DNA of 43,938 nucleotides from Paenibacillus sp. 1_12. GTDB taxonomy: Bacteria; Bacillota; Bacilli; Paenibacillales; NBRC-103111. Both the position numbers and the translations under genes were made by a program. The notes beneath the pieces were generated by a model, which saw only the letters and a list, made by a program, of their open reading frames with translations, had not been told where the DNA came from and ran no database searches. The stretch is taken from assembly GCF_900114475.1 (NCBI RefSeq), contig NZ_FOTE01000033.1, positions 1 to 43,938 of the forward strand, in the 5' to 3' direction. Shown one piece after another: positions 1 through 7,161 of the stretch (within the stretch, counting starts at the first letter, position 1; each line of letters starts with the position of its first letter).

Positions 1-37
1 CGCTTCCTGATTATGGCTATTTTAGACATTCATCCTC

Positions 38-487
38 TTATTCCTCGGTTAAAGTCGAAACCACCTGCAAGATTTGCGAAGGAACAGTCTCTATAGTAAT
101 TAAGGAGCCCTCCCGGATATACGGCAGTTCCTTTCCGCTGCCATCCACGATCCGAACGACTTGTGCCGATCGAATGAGGCAGACGCCACCTTTTAAGGAC
201 CGCACAACCGCTTTGCGCAGCAGACCTTGCTCCCAATGAATGTCGACTTCAAATCCACCGCGCGCTTTCAAGCCTGTAACGCTGCCCTCTCCCCATTCCG
301 TTGGAAGGGCAGGCAGGAGTTGGATGCAATCCAAGTGGCTTTGCAGTAGCATCTCGGCAATTCCCGCCGTACCCCCGAAGTTGCCGTCAATCTGGAATGG
401 TGGGTGGTTATCAAACAGGTTGGAAAGCGTTGATTTCCGCAGCAGCTCTTTAATGTTAAAGTAGGCCTTGTCCCTGAAAACTGCACT
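38..487 (-). pseudogene. GH95 alpha-L-fucosidase, 3' remnant
   Basis: This is the C-terminal end of a glycoside hydrolase family 95 protein. Reading upstream of the first in-frame Met (352), the frame stays open to about 487 and gives the family hallmark [20 protein letters not shown], followed by LLPALP and a [12 protein letters not shown] stretch, up to the stop at 38. GH95 enzymes are about 750 residues; only about 150 remain, and the frame hits a stop at 488 with no start or ribosome binding site. The missing N-terminal part is not found elsewhere in the window. The gene points away from the sulfatase operon at 5786-11861 and lies downstream of it on the same strand, so it may once have been its distal gene. 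The family call is firm; loss of function is inferred from the truncation. Confidence 0.72.
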
Positions 488-651
488 TCACTTGCTTGGT
501 GGCTCACTCTCGTTGTACTTTATTGAGCAATACTGTCACACCTCACTAATTATTCAGAACCAACAATATTACGCACTCCACATGTGTCGAGTTGACAGGG
601 AGTACAGACATTAAAATCGAACTGGAATGGCATTTGCCCTTGTCATTATTG

Positions 652-673
652 ACGCCCCTATCGGGCGTTTTTT
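652..673 (+). terminator. rho-independent terminator
   Basis: ACGCCC and GGGCGT form a 6-bp GC-rich stem with a 5-base loop, followed at once by six T on the plus strand. The gene it served is not recognisable and is probably a lost mobile-element gene. Confidence 0.5.
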
Positions 674-928
674 CTTTATTCGGTAAATAGTATTCCCGGT
701 GACGTACAACGTCATATGCGGCGAATGTGGGCTACTGTCAACGAAAGAAGAAGACGGTTCGGCGGGGAACGTCGTCCTTTCGCTTCCGATCGAAAGGCGA
801 AACGTTAAGATAGCCGGGCATGTCACAATATGGAACACGACATTTCGAAAAATTGCGCATAAATTAAGTACGCCGTTTGTGGCGCCGACATACACTCATT
901 CCCCCTGTGTACCCCCTTCGCAATTACG

Positions 929-968
929 TTTGAATTTCAGTTTCAAAACAAATAGACGCCGATCATTT
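929..968. repeat. left copy of diverged direct repeat around blaIR pair
   Basis: TTTGAATTT ... AAAACAAA ... AGACGCCGAT resembles 3165-3204 over about 40 bp with a few substitutions and 1-base gaps. The two copies bracket the M56/BlaI gene pair exactly, which suggests that the pair entered between duplicated terminator-like sequence. Confidence 0.5.
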
Positions 969-985
969 AGACCGACGCCGATTAG

Positions 986-2650
986 TTATTTCGTCACGAT
1001 ATAGTTAGGTAGATTTTTTTCAAGATACTTAATTCTTTCCGAATAATCTTGTTTTGCATGAGTTTCCGACAGTATATTGTTCGACACTAACAAGTCATAA
1101 AATGATTTCAGCATTTGGGCTGATATAGCGGAAGTAATCATCATTCTTTGACCATCGATCAGAACAGAAGATATTTTTTCAGGCTGTACAAGTTCAATTT
1201 GTACGCCGTTCCTGTCGATTATGAAATACATCTCCTTCACATTTTCAAACACTAAATGTTTTACTTCTGCCCCGTTTGCCAAGCGAGTCTGAGCTTCTTT
1301 CATTGAATAGCCTGGATTCGGGTCATTTATCAGCAGCCATTTTGCAAATTCTTTTGCATCAACTTCATCTGTATCATATTTTTTCCAAACCGCTCCATCA
1401 TCTTTGCTTATCTGTACTGTGTTATCCATCATGACACGAAGATATATTTCGTTGTCCATATAAACTGCACGATACTTTGAAGACATAAGGTTGTCTATCA
1501 ACTTCGGTACATCATATTTCTTGTTGAATGATAAATCGTGCGGCATTAAATCTGTAATGGTGGCACCTTGAGATAATGCGGGTACTATTTCGGTTGTGAT
1601 GACACCTTGATATAGCGAGGGCTCACTATAGGCTATAGGTTCGTCGAAACCCGTAGAAGCATCCGTTTTGTCCAATGCAGAAGTCGCAAAGATGATAACG
1701 ACACCTGCTACAAGCCCAATAGCAAGAAGCACCGTGGTGATCGTGATTTTCTTAGTTTTCATGATCGATATAATCCTTTCCTCGATTGAGTTTTTGGAAA
1801 AGCTACTAATCATCGGCGACAAACCGATTTTCTTTTCTTCCAAACGTACAAGTGCCCTAGCATAAGTAGGTTTCGTGTTTTCCCCCAATTTTAGTATGAC
1901 TGTTTCATCACAGAATAGCTCGATATCACGGTTAGCAAGAATATACATGACCCATACAAAAGGGTTGAACCAATGAACGCATACGCTAGTGGCAAGAATC
2001 CATTTTTTTAGTGTGTCGAATCGCTTGATGTGCGTAAATTCGTGGGTCAGGATAAGCGCAAGTAGTTTATTATCGTCATAATCTAAATTTTTCGGCAAGA
2101 GTACAACAGGCTGAAAAATACCGTATGTAAGCGGAGTTGAAATATGATCTAGTTGCCTGATTTGAACATCTCTCCATAACAAATTTGAATGCTGCCATTT
2201 TCTTATAAAATCATTTCTAATAGGAACAGCCATTTTGTAGATTTTGCGATACCTTAAATGCGGAATGATAAAAAATAAAGCACATAACGTAAAACCAACT
2301 AACCATACCCATACAATAGACGATATTTGTGAAGCCGTCTCCAAAGGCATAATCGGCGCGGTCACATGTTCTGTAATTGGTGGCATGATTACCGTAGTTC
2401 CATTAATAAATGTTGAACTTTCTGACGTAGGAATCAATTTTGGCACTGTTAACATTCTGCTTAGATGTTCCACTGCCGTAAAAATGCTAAATTGCGATTG
2501 AACTGAAACAGGTACAAGCAATTGAACTAATGCCACACCCCAAAGAAACATAAAGGTTATTTTGGGCAGCTTGTGAATAAGCAAAGAACGTAAGAAAATA
2601 ACGGCAAGAATAAAGACAGAAGCCGAAATACTTGTTTGAAGTAACGACAT
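986..2650 (-). CDS. BlaR1-like M56 family membrane metallopeptidase
   Basis: Predicted antirepressor: a membrane zinc protease that senses a signal and triggers removal of the partner repressor. The 554-residue protein has N-terminal membrane helices (about 5-25, 30-50 and 110-130), the zinc motif HEFTH at 203-207, a downstream Glu in the RDIELFCDE segment (about 244), and another helix at about 305-325. The remaining 220 or so C-terminal residues would be outside the cell. Unlike classical BlaR1 I see no penicillin-binding domain signature, so beta-lactam sensing cannot be assumed. The start is supported by GAGGTGAGGG just upstream. It lies 9 bp after the BlaI-like gene and is surely co-transcribed with it. 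No beta-lactamase gene is adjacent. The M56 family is certain; the signal is unknown. Confidence 0.88.
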   Translation of the reverse strand: MSLLQTSISASVFILAVIFLRSLLIHKLPKITFMFLWGVALVQLLVPVSVQSQFSIFTAVEHLSRMLTVPKLIPTSESSTFINGTTVIMPPITEHVTAPIMPLETASQISSIVWVWLVGFTLCALFFIIPHLRYRKIYKMAVPIRNDFIRKWQHSNLLWRDVQIRQLDHISTPLTYGIFQPVVLLPKNLDYDDNKLLALILTHEFTHIKRFDTLKKWILATSVCVHWFNPFVWVMYILANRDIELFCDETVILKLGENTKPTYARALVRLEEKKIGLSPMISSFSKNSIEERIISIMKTKKITITTVLLAIGLVAGVVIIFATSALDKTDASTGFDEPIAYSEPSLYQGVITTEIVPALSQGATITDLMPHDLSFNKKYDVPKLIDNLMSSKYRAVYMDNEIYLRVMMDNTVQISKDDGAVWKKYDTDEVDAKEFAKWLLINDPNPGYSMKEAQTRLANGAEVKHLVFENVKEMYFIIDRNGVQIELVQPEKISSVLIDGQRMMITSAISAQMLKSFYDLLVSNNILSETHAKQDYSERIKYLEKNLPNYIVTK

Positions 2651-2659
2651 TCCCTCACC

Positions 2660-3019
2660 TCATTCCATGCTATCGATAAGACTTTTCAAGCGGCTAATTT
2701 CTTCTGTCGACAGTCGTTTCTGTCCCAACAATGAAGCAATCAGTCTGTCGGGGGCGCCATCATACATTTTATTTATCAGTTCCGTTGTTTCGTGTTCTTG
2801 CGCCTGCTCTCGTGTAACAACCGCATGGCAAACGAAATTAGGTTCCCGTCGTTCAATCGCCCCTTTATCAAGGCATCTCTTGATGATGGTATACGTTGTT
2901 GTTTTACTCCAACCTACTTTTTCTTTTGTAATTTCTGCAATTCTCTTTGCGGGGGTATCGCCATCTCTCCACAGGATTTCCATAATATTAAGTTCGCTAT
3001 CGAATAGCTTCATAACCAA
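2660..3019 (-). CDS. BlaI/MecI family transcriptional repressor
   Basis: A winged-helix repressor of about 120 residues. LFDSELNIMEILWRDGD followed by a WSKTTTYTIIKRCLDKG recognition helix is typical of BlaI/MecI, and the C-terminal half is the dimerisation region that the partner protease normally attacks. I chose a TTG start at 3019 because GAGGTG sits 7 bases upstream of it; the ATG at 3013 would be 13 bases away, and an earlier ATG at 3034 has no ribosome binding site. Two palindromes directly upstream are the likely operators, so the operon should be autoregulated. It is the first gene of the pair with the M56 protein. Confidence 0.87.
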   Translation of the reverse strand: MVMKLFDSELNIMEILWRDGDTPAKRIAEITKEKVGWSKTTTYTIIKRCLDKGAIERREPNFVCHAVVTREQAQEHETTELINKMYDGAPDRLIASLLGQKRLSTEEISRLKSLIDSME

Positions 3020-3045
3020 ATGAATACACCTCATTTATTATTATC

Positions 3046-3103
3046 ATTCTACTACTGTAGAATCACACATCTATATTCTACTGCAGTAGAATAATTTTGT
3101 CTA
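3046..3103 (-). promoter_or_regulatory. blaI-type promoter with two palindromic operators
   Basis: A perfect 18-bp palindrome ATTCTACTGCAGTAGAAT (3075-3092) and a near-perfect one ATTCTACTACTGTAGAAT (3046-3063) lie 29 bp apart, centre to centre. On the minus strand TAGACA (3103-3098) and TAGAAT (3080-3075) are separated by 17 bases, a good -35/-10 pair whose -10 is inside the first palindrome. Repressor binding would block polymerase. The sequence pattern is seen; the binding by the adjacent BlaI is inference. Confidence 0.8.
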
Positions 3104-3164
3104 TATAGTCCTGTGTTTTTCTTACACCAATTCTCTCTTGCCCATGTAGCCCTTCTTGATTGTC

Positions 3165-3204
3165 TTTGAATTTTAATATCCAAAACAAAAAAGACGCCGA
3201 TTAT
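3165..3204. repeat. right copy of diverged direct repeat
   Basis: Counterpart of 929-968. It overlaps the terminator of the broken phage-like gene to its right. Confidence 0.5.
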
Positions 3205-3212
3205 TCGACGTC
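3187..3212 (-). terminator. terminator of small phage-like gene
   Basis: GACGCCGA and TCGACGTC pair with one mismatch around a TTAT loop, and six A at 3187-3192 become a T run on the minus strand. It overlaps the stop codon of the adjacent pseudogene. Confidence 0.6.
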
Positions 3213-3388
3213 AATCCATCGTTTCATATCGTCCAAAGACGCCCATTCTTCGGTTCCATCGTCCACCCATACGATGATAAGGACTTCGCGTATCTTGGCG
3301 TCGATCTCGATGACGTGGAAGGCGTTAGGGGCGCCGTTCAGTATCGCCGGGTATCCCCTTCAATGAAGATTGTCGCCGTATTAATCAT
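3201..3388 (-). pseudogene. small phage/plasmid protein, frameshifted
   Basis: An ATG at 3388 with AAGGGGG upstream reads MINTATIFIEGD and then stops. In another frame the sequence continues as LNGAPNAFHVIEIDAK and ends WIDVE at the terminator. Together they describe a roughly 60-residue protein interrupted by a frameshift near the GAAGGGGATACCC stretch. Its start overlaps the stop of the upstream small gene (ATGATTAA), a packing typical of phage and plasmid genes. I do not recognise the family. Confidence 0.45.
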
Positions 3389-3548
3389 TTATGGCGTCCC
3401 CCTTGCGGCGGTTGATCTCGCGGTACAACGACCCCTTCGTAACGCCCGTTAAATCATCGTTTTCGTACCGGGGATATAGAGGGGGACTTTGAAACTTGAA
3501 GATCAAACCGGGGAAGCGAGTCAATGTCCGATTGAACATATTTTTCAT
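3381..3548 (-). CDS. small hypothetical protein, HTH-like C-terminus
   Basis: A 55-residue frame not recognised by family. Its last third, LTGVTKGSLYREINRRKGD, has the spacing of a helix-turn-helix recognition segment. The stop overlaps the start of the next small gene, which supports translation of both. No good ribosome binding site is seen before ATG 3548, so the start is uncertain. Another frame across the same bases is also partly open, so the call is modest. Confidence 0.4.
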   Translation of the reverse strand: MKNMFNRTLTRFPGLIFKFQSPPLYPRYENDDLTGVTKGSLYREINRRKGDAIND

Positions 3549-3699
3549 GAAATGCGACACGCCAAAAACTCAATAACGGCAAGGGGGTGAAGCGTTTTTT
3601 TACACAAAATGATATTTTCAATACCCGACATTTTCGCCACTCATCACGGGTAATATCAATGTTTGACGCAACCTTTTAGACGAATGGAACGACGCCTTC

Positions 3700-3834
3700 C
3701 TACGCTTCTGGCGCGTTAACCTCGGGCTTGTTAGAACGGGCGTATTGCGGGCACTCTGGCGGCTTCTGAATCGAGCGGCGCGGTGGCGGGCGGAACACGG
3801 TCTTGACCTTTGGTCTATCTTTTTCTTTGAAGGT
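3700..3834 (-). pseudogene. proline/basic-rich mini-ORF remnant
   Basis: An open frame TFKEKDRPKVKTVFRPPPRR continues with KPPECPQYARSNKPEV and ends at 3700. It is closed upstream by a stop at 3835-3837 and lacks a start codon; an N-terminal continuation may exist in the neighbouring frame (3838-3884). It lies just downstream of the replication initiator gene on the same strand. Family unknown. Confidence 0.3.
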
Positions 3835-3926
3835 CTAACGTTATTCCAGTATTGTGAATATTGTATGAATTGAAGAAAGGGCAAGCGCTTGCGCTCGGCT
3901 TTAATAAGACAACGTTCTTTGTTGGA

Positions 3927-4541
3927 TTATTGGAGACGATCTTCTTTGTCAAAAAGATTTTTCCATTCCTCTTCGAGACTTTTGGCGTCTGGTTCTTCTT
4001 TTTTTGGTTCTTCTTTAAGTTCTGGTTCTTCTTTATGTCCGCTGTCGTTGCGTAGGGTAACGTCCGTTATCGTTGCATTGCTTGTCAACGAATCTTGACA
4101 ACGTATCGGGCGGGAATGTCGGCGATCTTTGACATTGCTACTGGATTTGATGCTACTGGATTTGATGCTACTGGATTTGACATTAGTCCCCGGCGCATCG
4201 TCCGACATATCCAATTCGCGCCCCATAAATACACCGCAAGCCTTGTTAATACGATAGACTGACCGCTTACTTAGTCCGTGTCCTTTCCAACTACGTTCCA
4301 GAAGCGGCGAACCGTCTTCCATCGTAATTTTTAACAACCTTCCTATACGTGCATTTGCGGCTTGTCGCGTCACTCCCATTAAATCAGCAAGCGTTTCTTG
4401 CGTTGGATAGCAAACGCCGTCTTCATCCATGAACGACGCGATCGCGCAAAGGGTCGCCCATCCGTCCGCGCCTACTTTCGAAATAAGACGCCCCTCCCGA
4501 ATAGCCAATACGTCAATCTTGAAAAAAATTCTAACGCTCAT
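3927..4541 (-). CDS. winged-helix replication initiator-like protein
   Basis: A 204-residue protein with an N-terminal winged-helix domain (about 10-75): after a short beta segment it reads GWATLCAIASFMDEDG and then CYPTQETLADLMGVTRQAAN, the layout of phage and plasmid replication initiators of the O/DnaD-like type. The middle carries the repeat SSSIK x3, followed by a charged tail with KEEP repeats that probably recruits a partner. GGGGGGA upstream supports the start. Close relatives of this architecture often carry their origin inside the gene, and tandem 15-bp repeats are present here at 4137-4181. It could instead be a plasmid-type transcription regulator. Confidence 0.65.
   Translation of the reverse strand: MSVRIFFKIDVLAIREGRLISKVGADGWATLCAIASFMDEDGVCYPTQETLADLMGVTRQAANARIGRLLKITMEDGSPLLERSWKGHGLSKRSVYRINKACGVFMGRELDMSDDAPGTNVKSSSIKSSSIKSSSNVKDRRHSRPIRCQDSLTSNATITDVTLRNDSGHKEEPELKEEPKKEEPDAKSLEEEWKNLFDKEDRLQ
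4137..4181. repeat. three 15-bp tandem repeats inside rep gene (possible iterons)
   Basis: GCTACTGGATTTGAT occurs three times head to tail, the last copy ending in C. It encodes the SSSIK repeats. A related element GAATGTCGGCGAT-CTTT occurs at 4112-4130 and, slightly changed, at 4633-4650 upstream of the gene. The position within an initiator gene is like the iterons of lambda O; the origin role is inference. Confidence 0.55.
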
Positions 4542-4586
4542 TTACATCGTCCCCCCGGTAATAGTTTTCGTTAATCAATCACGTAA

Positions 4587-4696
4587 CCTTATGTCGTAGG
4601 GGATAGCATGTTTGTGACGGCGTTTCTGGTAGGAATGTCGGCGATTCTTTACATAGGGCGGCGTGTCACAAATCGAATGATCGCCGCGACATAAGG
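4587..4696. repeat. inverted repeat CCTTATGTCG / CGACATAAGG
   Basis: A perfect 10-bp inverted repeat with arms at 4587-4596 and 4687-4696 lies in the divergent spacer between the initiator gene and the recombinase genes. It may be a regulatory or crossover-related site. Confidence 0.35.
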
Positions 4697-4728
4697 ACGC
4701 AACCAAACATGACAAGGGGTTGCGTACT

Positions 4729-4887
4729 ATGATAATCATCGAAAGAACGTTTATCGGAACCGATAGACTTGAAGATGTATTAACAGCTTTACTTCGGAAT
4801 CGAATTGACAGTATTCTTTCAACTAAGTACGATGAAGAAAGGGCAAATGCCATTCCTTCCAAATCGGAAGGAGCGGTAAAACAATGA
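4729..4887 (+). CDS. small hypothetical protein preceding serine recombinase
   Basis: A 52-residue ORF starting MIIIERTFIGTDRLEDVL, with AAGGGG 10 bases before ATG 4729. Its stop overlaps the start of the recombinase (ATGA at 4884-4887), so the two are translationally coupled. Small partner ORFs in this position are common in recombinase modules of integrative elements. Family not recognised. Its frame is intact although the recombinase is broken. Confidence 0.55.
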   Translation: MIIIERTFIGTDRLEDVLTALLRNRIDSILSTKYDEERANAIPSKSEGAVKQ

Positions 4888-5598
4888 AATGCGTCATATA
4901 CGCACGAGTAAGCACCAAGAGAGAAGGACAGAAAAACAGCTTACAAAACCAAATAGCCTTAGCGGAAAATATCGCCAAGGAATACGGTTTTACGGTTGTT
5001 GAACGGTACATTGACAACGGAATAAGCGGTTCCAGCTTTAAGAATCGTTCAGAAATACAACGCCTGTTAGCGGATGCAAAGCGCAAAAAGTTTGACGTTG
5101 TAAATGCAAAGTCGGTTTCGCGTCTTGGACGGAATACGCTAAACAGTATGCAACTTGCCGACCAACTGGAACGTATCCCGGTACGCCTTATCCTGCCCGA
5201 AGACAGTTACGACACCGACACAAGCAAGAGTAGGTTAATGTTCAACTTGAAAGCTATTCTTGCAGAAGACGAGAACGCCAAATTGTCGGAACGTATCAAG
5301 CTTGGTTTACAGGCAAGCGCAAGGGAAGGCAATCGTAGGGTATCCGTTCCGCCTTTCGGGTATACGGTTAATCCAACGACGAAGAAATACGAAGTCGATG
5401 AAGTCGCTGCGCCTGTGGTACGCGAGATTTTCCGACTTTACCAACATAAAAGAAGTAGGACGTTTCATTACGCTTGACTTCGACGACGAGCAAGTAATGA
5501 AACAAGTCCTGCAACGGTTAATCCACAAAATCGAAGTGCTTGAAGGCGAAAGGATTAAGATTCACTATAACCTTTCCAATCCTTACGCCACCAACTAA
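4884..5598 (+). pseudogene. serine recombinase, internally deleted and frameshifted
   Basis: The first 188 or so residues are a serine resolvase/invertase catalytic domain: YARVST with catalytic Ser10, the DNGISG loop and SRLGRN. It continues into the start of the recombinase domain (PPFGYTVN and VREIFRLYQH). At about 5450 the frame is lost and the sequence jumps to a large-recombinase C-terminus, QRLIHKIEVLEGERIKIHYN, ending at 5598 in another frame. The zinc ribbon and coiled-coil region, some 250-300 residues, is missing. The result is a deletion derivative that probably cannot integrate or excise. It is the likely integrase of the mobile element at about 500-5620. Confidence 0.88.
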
Positions 5599-5601
5599 GG
5601 T

Positions 5602-5625
5602 ACAGTCTATCGGGCTGTATCTTTT
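5602..5625 (+). terminator. terminator after recombinase remnant
   Basis: ACAGTCT and GGGCTGT pair with two G-T pairs around a 3-base loop, followed by a T-rich ATCTTTTCTTTC. It starts 4 bp after the recombinase stop. Confidence 0.45.
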
Positions 5626-5696
5626 CTTTCAAGTCTTACTGTAACCTCCACGTGTGTCGTATGCGGGAACGCTAGCTTGTCCACCAAATCAATAAG

Positions 5697-5748
5697 TTAC
5701 ATCGGTTCGTGTTCATCGTGTTGACGATATGAACACGAACCGATGTAA
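5697..5748. repeat. 20-bp perfect inverted repeat between convergent genes
   Basis: TTACATCGGTTCGTGTTCAT is repeated inverted at 5729-5748 around a 12-base loop. There is no T run on either side, so it is atypical as a terminator although it lies between the recombinase and sulfatase 3' ends. Confidence 0.7.
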
Positions 5749-5785
5749 GTTCCAAAGTTGAGCTCATTATGGCCTTGCTTTCCGT

Positions 5786-7129
5786 CTACGGCTGCTTTTT
5801 AGACCCATAAGCCGAGCCATTATCAAATTGCTCCTGCCATTCCGGCGCTGCAAGGCCGGTTACCTTTCCGTTTAAGAGGGGATCATTCGTAGTCTTCATC
5901 CACACATCCACCTTATCTCGAAGCTCTTCCAAAACCTGTTGATATTCTATATCATGAACAAGATTATTAGATTCAAGAGGATCATCCTGAAGATTATAAA
6001 GCTCCTCCGGCACATTAGGAATATAATATTCATCCCGTACAATCTGCCCCGAAAGGCTTCGGTGAATGTCCAAAGGGAGGTAAATGGAAGGACCCTCTTC
6101 AAAGTTACGAATATATTTATGCTTTTCCGTTCTTACGCCTCTCATCGGATGGTATTGATCATGCCAGGTCAATTCTGAGAAGAAATGGTCTCTTGTCTTC
6201 ACTTTTGACTCCTGATTAAACAAGCCGAGAAAGCTGCTTCCATCAAGCCCTTGAGGAATTTTCGCTCCTACAAATTCAAGCAACGTCGGCATCAAATCTA
6301 TATTGCAAAGCAGCTCGTTCATCACAAGTCCACCGGCAATCTGTCCGGGATAATACATAATCAATGCCGTTTCCAAGCCTGCATCCATCAGCGTCCCCTT
6401 TGCTCTTGGGAAGGCTATGCCATGGTCGGTCGTATAAATCACAAGCGTGTTGTCACTTAATCCGCTTTCCTCCAATCCATGGAGAATGCGGCCGATGCTT
6501 TGATCCAGCACTTTGGCGGATCCGTGCAGAAGCGCAAAGTCTTCCCGAACTTGAGGTGTGTCTGGCAGGTATGATGGCGGCATAACCGTATCCACAGGGT
6601 CTGCGATCCATTCATATTCATCAAAGTCACGGTGCGTTTCAAAGAAACCCACTGACGCGAAAAAAGGCTTTTCATCCTTGGCTTCAGCCTTTTTGTGTAA
6701 ATAATCCAAGACCTTATCGGCGACTTGGGGTCCCCTGTCTCCGGAAACCGGAAGTACCTGGTCGTAACCAAGCTTGGAGGTAGAGGAGGTCAATCGACTG
6801 TTCGGCTCGTCTATCGTTTCATGGCTGAAGCCAATCAGCGCTGTTTCGTAACCTAGTTTGCCAAGCTCCTTAGGCAAGGTCGCTACGCCCGCATTCATCG
6901 AGAAGCCCAAATGAGCCAAACCTATCATTCCGTGGTTGTGCGGGTATAACCCGGTCAAAATACTTCCACGGCTCGGACTACATTGAGGAGCGGGACAAAA
7001 ATAACGATCGAAGCGTACTCCCTTTTCCGCCAAAGCATCAATGGATGGGGTTTCTACCGTTCGGCCGTAACAGCCCAAATACCGTCCTGTATCGTGCGAA
7101 ATCATGAATAAGATGTTGGGTTTTTTCAT
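5786..7129 (-). CDS. type I sulfatase (FGly-dependent), cytoplasmic
   Basis: Hydrolyses sulfate esters or sulfamates from a sugar. The 447-residue protein begins PNILFMISHDTG with a metal-binding Asp13 and has the activation motif CSPSR at 50-54 followed by GSILTG; Cys50 is expected to become formylglycine through an anaerobic sulfatase-maturating enzyme not encoded here. TTDHGIAFPRAKGT supplies further metal ligands. It resembles heparan N-sulfatase-like sulfatases more than secreted arylsulfatases, and has no signal peptide, so it should act on imported sugars. GAGGAGAG precedes ATG 7129. It is the last gene of the LacI-regulated importer operon, which implies that the imported substrate is sulfated. 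The exact substrate is not shown by the sequence. Confidence 0.9.
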   Translation of the reverse strand: MKKPNILFMISHDTGRYLGCYGRTVETPSIDALAEKGVRFDRYFCPAPQCSPSRGSILTGLYPHNHGMIGLAHLGFSMNAGVATLPKELGKLGYETALIGFSHETIDEPNSRLTSSTSKLGYDQVLPVSGDRGPQVADKVLDYLHKKAEAKDEKPFFASVGFFETHRDFDEYEWIADPVDTVMPPSYLPDTPQVREDFALLHGSAKVLDQSIGRILHGLEESGLSDNTLVIYTTDHGIAFPRAKGTLMDAGLETALIMYYPGQIAGGLVMNELLCNIDLMPTLLEFVGAKIPQGLDGSSFLGLFNQESKVKTRDHFFSELTWHDQYHPMRGVRTEKHKYIRNFEEGPSIYLPLDIHRSLSGQIVRDEYYIPNVPEELYNLQDDPLESNNLVHDIEYQQVLEELRDKVDVWMKTTNDPLLNGKVTGLAAPEWQEQFDNGSAYGSKKQP

Positions 7130-7161
7130 TATTTTCTCTCCTCATGGCTGTTGCCGGCTCT

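Larger units (their letters stand above)
488..985. other. gene-poor stretch with possible small ORF
   Basis: No convincing gene. A GTG-started plus-strand frame at 699-1004 begins MTYNVICGECG and keeps a plausible composition for about 65 residues, but it has no ribosome binding site and runs into the blaR1-like 3' end. It may be a mobile-element relic. A terminator lies at 652-673. Confidence 0.3.

Noticed and set aside
611-895. Minus-strand ORF of 94 codons
   Set aside because: It crosses the terminator at 652-673, has no ribosome binding site and has an unnatural composition.
986-2650. Beta-lactam resistance sensor
   Set aside because: M56 domain is clear but no penicillin-binding domain or beta-lactamase gene is visible, so the specific sensing role was not claimed.
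3618-3884. Minus-strand Arg/Ser-rich ORF of 88 codons
   Set aside because: The better coding signal is in the neighbouring frame (3700-3834); this one is its out-of-frame shadow.
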